From Bacteroidales bacterium (GTDB lineage: Bacteria > Bacteroidota > Bacteroidia > Bacteroidales > UBA932): a stretch of DNA of 9,213 bases. Positions 8,092 to 9,213 of the stretch are shown piece after piece (the first letter of the stretch is position 1; every line of letters begins with the position of its first letter). A program made the translations under genes and the position numbers. The notes under the pieces are model-generated. The model was not told where the DNA came from. It did not search any database and was given only the letters and a program-made list of their open reading frames with translations. The stretch is taken from NCBI GenBank assembly GCA_017551405.1, contig JAFZLP010000126.1:1-9213 (forward strand), given 5' to 3'.

Positions 8092-9006
8092 ATGAAAAAG
8101 TCTATACTCCTGTTGGCGCTGCTCGCCTTCGCTTCGTGCGTCCGCGCACAGCCCCTGCCTCCCGGTGAGTGGGCGCTGATAAACACCAGCTGTGTCTTCA
8201 TGAGGGAAAGCCCCTCTTACACCTCCGAAAACGTCTCGCAGGGCCGCATGGGCACCCCGGTGCAAGTCCTCGACACCACCGGCTACTGGGTGAAGATACG
8301 CACTCCCGAGCCCTACGAAGGCTGGGTGAACGACATCACCCTCGCGCCGATGCCGGAAGGCTGGCGCAGCGCTCCGCGCTACATCTGCGTGGCCGAGCGC
8401 AGCTTCATCTGCTCGGAGCCCCGCGAAGACGCCGCGCATCTGTGCGACTTCAGCATGGGGAATATCGTCATGAAAGGCGGAGACGCTGAAAACCAATGGG
8501 TTTCGGTGTTGCTGGCAGACGGCCGCAAAGGCTGGTTGCGCGAGGCCGAAGTGGCCGATTTCCGGGAATGGATGGCCCGTCCGCACAAAGACCTCGTGGC
8601 GGACATACTGGCCACAGCGAGGCTCTTCCTCGGCTGCCCCTATTTCTGGGGCGGCATCAGCTCGGGGCTATTCGACTGCAGCGGGCTCACCGGCTTCTGC
8701 TATTTCATGAACGGCATCCAGCTGCCCAGAGATGCCTCGCAGCAGGTGAAATGCGGCATCGAGGTGCCGCCGGAAGAGATGCAGGCCGGAGACCTCCTGT
8801 TCTTCGGGGAAAAGCGCGTCACCCACGTCGCGCTCTGCACCGGGCCGGGCCGCATCATCCACTCTTCAAAGATTGTCAGAGAGAATTCCCTGAGCCCGGA
8901 AGACCCCGATTATTACGAGAAAAACCTGCTGCACGTGCGCCGCATAGTCGGCAATTTCAAAGGCTGCAGCAAAGTGCTCGATTCCCCGCTGTACTTCGAC
9001 AGGTAG
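8092..9006 (+). CDS. Exported SH3b-SH3b-NlpC/P60 peptidoglycan endopeptidase
   Basis: A 304-residue exported cysteine peptidase (C40 family), expected to cut within the stem peptides of peptidoglycan. The start is the ATG giving MKKSILLLALLAFASCVRAQ; the frame is open further upstream but that part has no signal and lies over the divergent gene. Cleavage after VRA, leaving Gln, seems likelier than lipidation at Cys16, because FASC is a poor lipobox. Two bacterial SH3-like modules follow (about 26-85 ending YEGWVNDI, and about 95-155 ending RKGWLREAEV). The NlpC/P60 domain spans about 165-295 with Cys196 (FDCSGLTGFCYF), His245 (RVTHVALCTG) and His257 (RIIHSSK) as the likely triad; LPRDASQQ and AGDLLFF are typical of the family. 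Eleven cysteines are many for a periplasmic protein, so disulphides are possible. It is transcribed away from the foldase block. Confidence 0.92.
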   Translation: MKKSILLLALLAFASCVRAQPLPPGEWALINTSCVFMRESPSYTSENVSQGRMGTPVQVLDTTGYWVKIRTPEPYEGWVNDITLAPMPEGWRSAPRYICVAERSFICSEPREDAAHLCDFSMGNIVMKGGDAENQWVSVLLADGRKGWLREAEVADFREWMARPHKDLVADILATARLFLGCPYFWGGISSGLFDCSGLTGFCYFMNGIQLPRDASQQVKCGIEVPPEEMQAGDLLFFGEKRVTHVALCTGPGRIIHSSKIVRENSLSPEDPDYYEKNLLHVRRIVGNFKGCSKVLDSPLYFDR

Positions 9007-9016
9007 CCGCCGGGCG

Positions 9017-9048
9017 TTTGGTTTATTTACTAAACTTTATTACATTTG
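9017..9048 (+). promoter_or_regulatory. Bacteroidota promoter (TTTG, 20 bp, TACATTTG) for the right-edge lipoprotein
   Basis: A -33 TTTG at 9017-9020 and a -7 TACATTTG at 9041-9048 are 20 bp apart, a good fit to the Bacteroides TTTG/TAnnTTTG pattern. The predicted transcription start is near 9055, leaving a leader of about 30 nt before the ATG at 9085. It begins 10 bp after the NlpC/P60 stop, so the downstream gene probably has its own promoter. Confidence 0.65.
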
Positions 9049-9070
9049 TGAAGTATAGTTTGTAAACCAA
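9018..9070 (+). repeat. 8-bp inverted repeat flanking the promoter
   Basis: TTGGTTTA at 9018-9025 and its exact complement TAAACCAA at 9063-9070 bracket the -7 box and the predicted transcription start. The left arm overlaps the -33 TTTG. This could be an operator for a dimeric regulator, but arms of 8 bp in AT-rich DNA can arise by chance. Confidence 0.3.
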
Positions 9071-9084
9071 TACGCATCGGCAAT

Positions 9085-9213
9085 ATGAATATCAGAAAGC
9101 TTTTACTCGCGCCTGTCGTGCTTCTGGCCGTCATCCTTACGGGATGCAAAGAGCAAACTGCTTCGAACAGGCTCACTGCGACCAATTCTCCGCAGGCAAT
9201 CAACGAACAGGGC
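9085..9213 (+). CDS. Lipoprotein, N-terminal 43 residues only (possibly RidA-like)
   Basis: The ATG at 9085 opens a lipoprotein signal: MNIRK, a hydrophobic core, then the lipobox LTGC with Cys21 as lipidation site. The frame is open to the window edge. After the Cys comes a short polar linker and then LTATNSPQAINEQG. That stretch resembles the beginning of RidA/YjgF proteins (E. coli RidA: IATENAPAAIGPY), where a Gly-Pro-Tyr would normally follow just beyond the edge. RidA proteins hydrolyse reactive enamine/imine intermediates, usually in the cytosol, so a lipid-anchored one would be notable. The lipoprotein call is firm; the RidA suggestion rests on about a dozen residues. Confidence 0.7.
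   Translation, partial: MNIRKLLLAPVVLLAVILTGCKEQTASNRLTATNSPQAINEQG

Noticed and set aside
9021..9035. GTTTA-TTTAC-TAAAC hairpin after the NlpC/P60 gene as a terminator
   Set aside because: A 5-bp AT-rich stem with no U-run is too weak, and it lies between the -33 and -7 elements of a promoter.

Overview
The window looks like chromosomal DNA of a GC-rich member of the Bacteroidota, probably order Bacteroidales. Three things point there. The likely promoters are TAnnTTTG boxes. No clear Shine-Dalgarno sites precede the starts. The gene content is typical: an OstA_2-type LptA-like protein beside SurA-like foldases, exported proteins whose predicted signal cleavage leaves an N-terminal Gln, and an SH3b-NlpC/P60 hydrolase. 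The genus cannot be fixed from sequence alone. Rikenellaceae or a related GC-rich gut lineage is only a guess.

Layout. Positions 1-1968 (+) carry an almost complete OPT-family oligopeptide transporter, cut by the left edge. It converges on, and overlaps by 17 bp, a minus-strand block of four genes running from 8052 down to 1952. In transcription order these are a SurA-N-like lipoprotein, a double-parvulin SurA-like periplasmic isomerase, a very long LptA/OstA-like protein, and peptidase T (pepT). Every junction in the block overlaps (4, 25 and 131 bp), so it reads as one operon. From a 39-bp divergent gap, an SH3b-SH3b-NlpC/P60 cell-wall peptidase (8092-9006) runs on the plus strand. It is followed by a recognisable promoter and the first 43 codons of another lipoprotein, cut by the right edge.

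Function. The centre is an envelope-biogenesis module: two SurA-type periplasmic folding factors encoded with a lipopolysaccharide-bridge protein, recalling the surA-lptD neighbourhood of Proteobacteria, with a peptidoglycan hydrolase divergent from it. The left side is peptide nutrition: an importer of short peptides facing a cytosolic tripeptidase.

The most unusual parts are the following. The LptA-like protein is enlarged by a 13-proline insert, ten DSL heptads and a basic helical tail, and its reading frame runs 131 nt into pepT. The 39-bp divergent spacer carries mirror-image TATATTTG boxes whose predicted start sites fall exactly on both ATGs. A dnaX-type A8G slippery tract could fuse the lipoprotein to the SurA-like protein. 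I saw no tRNA, rRNA, insertion sequence, CRISPR array or phage gene. The only intergenic stretches are 39 bp (8053-8091) and 78 bp (9007-9084).
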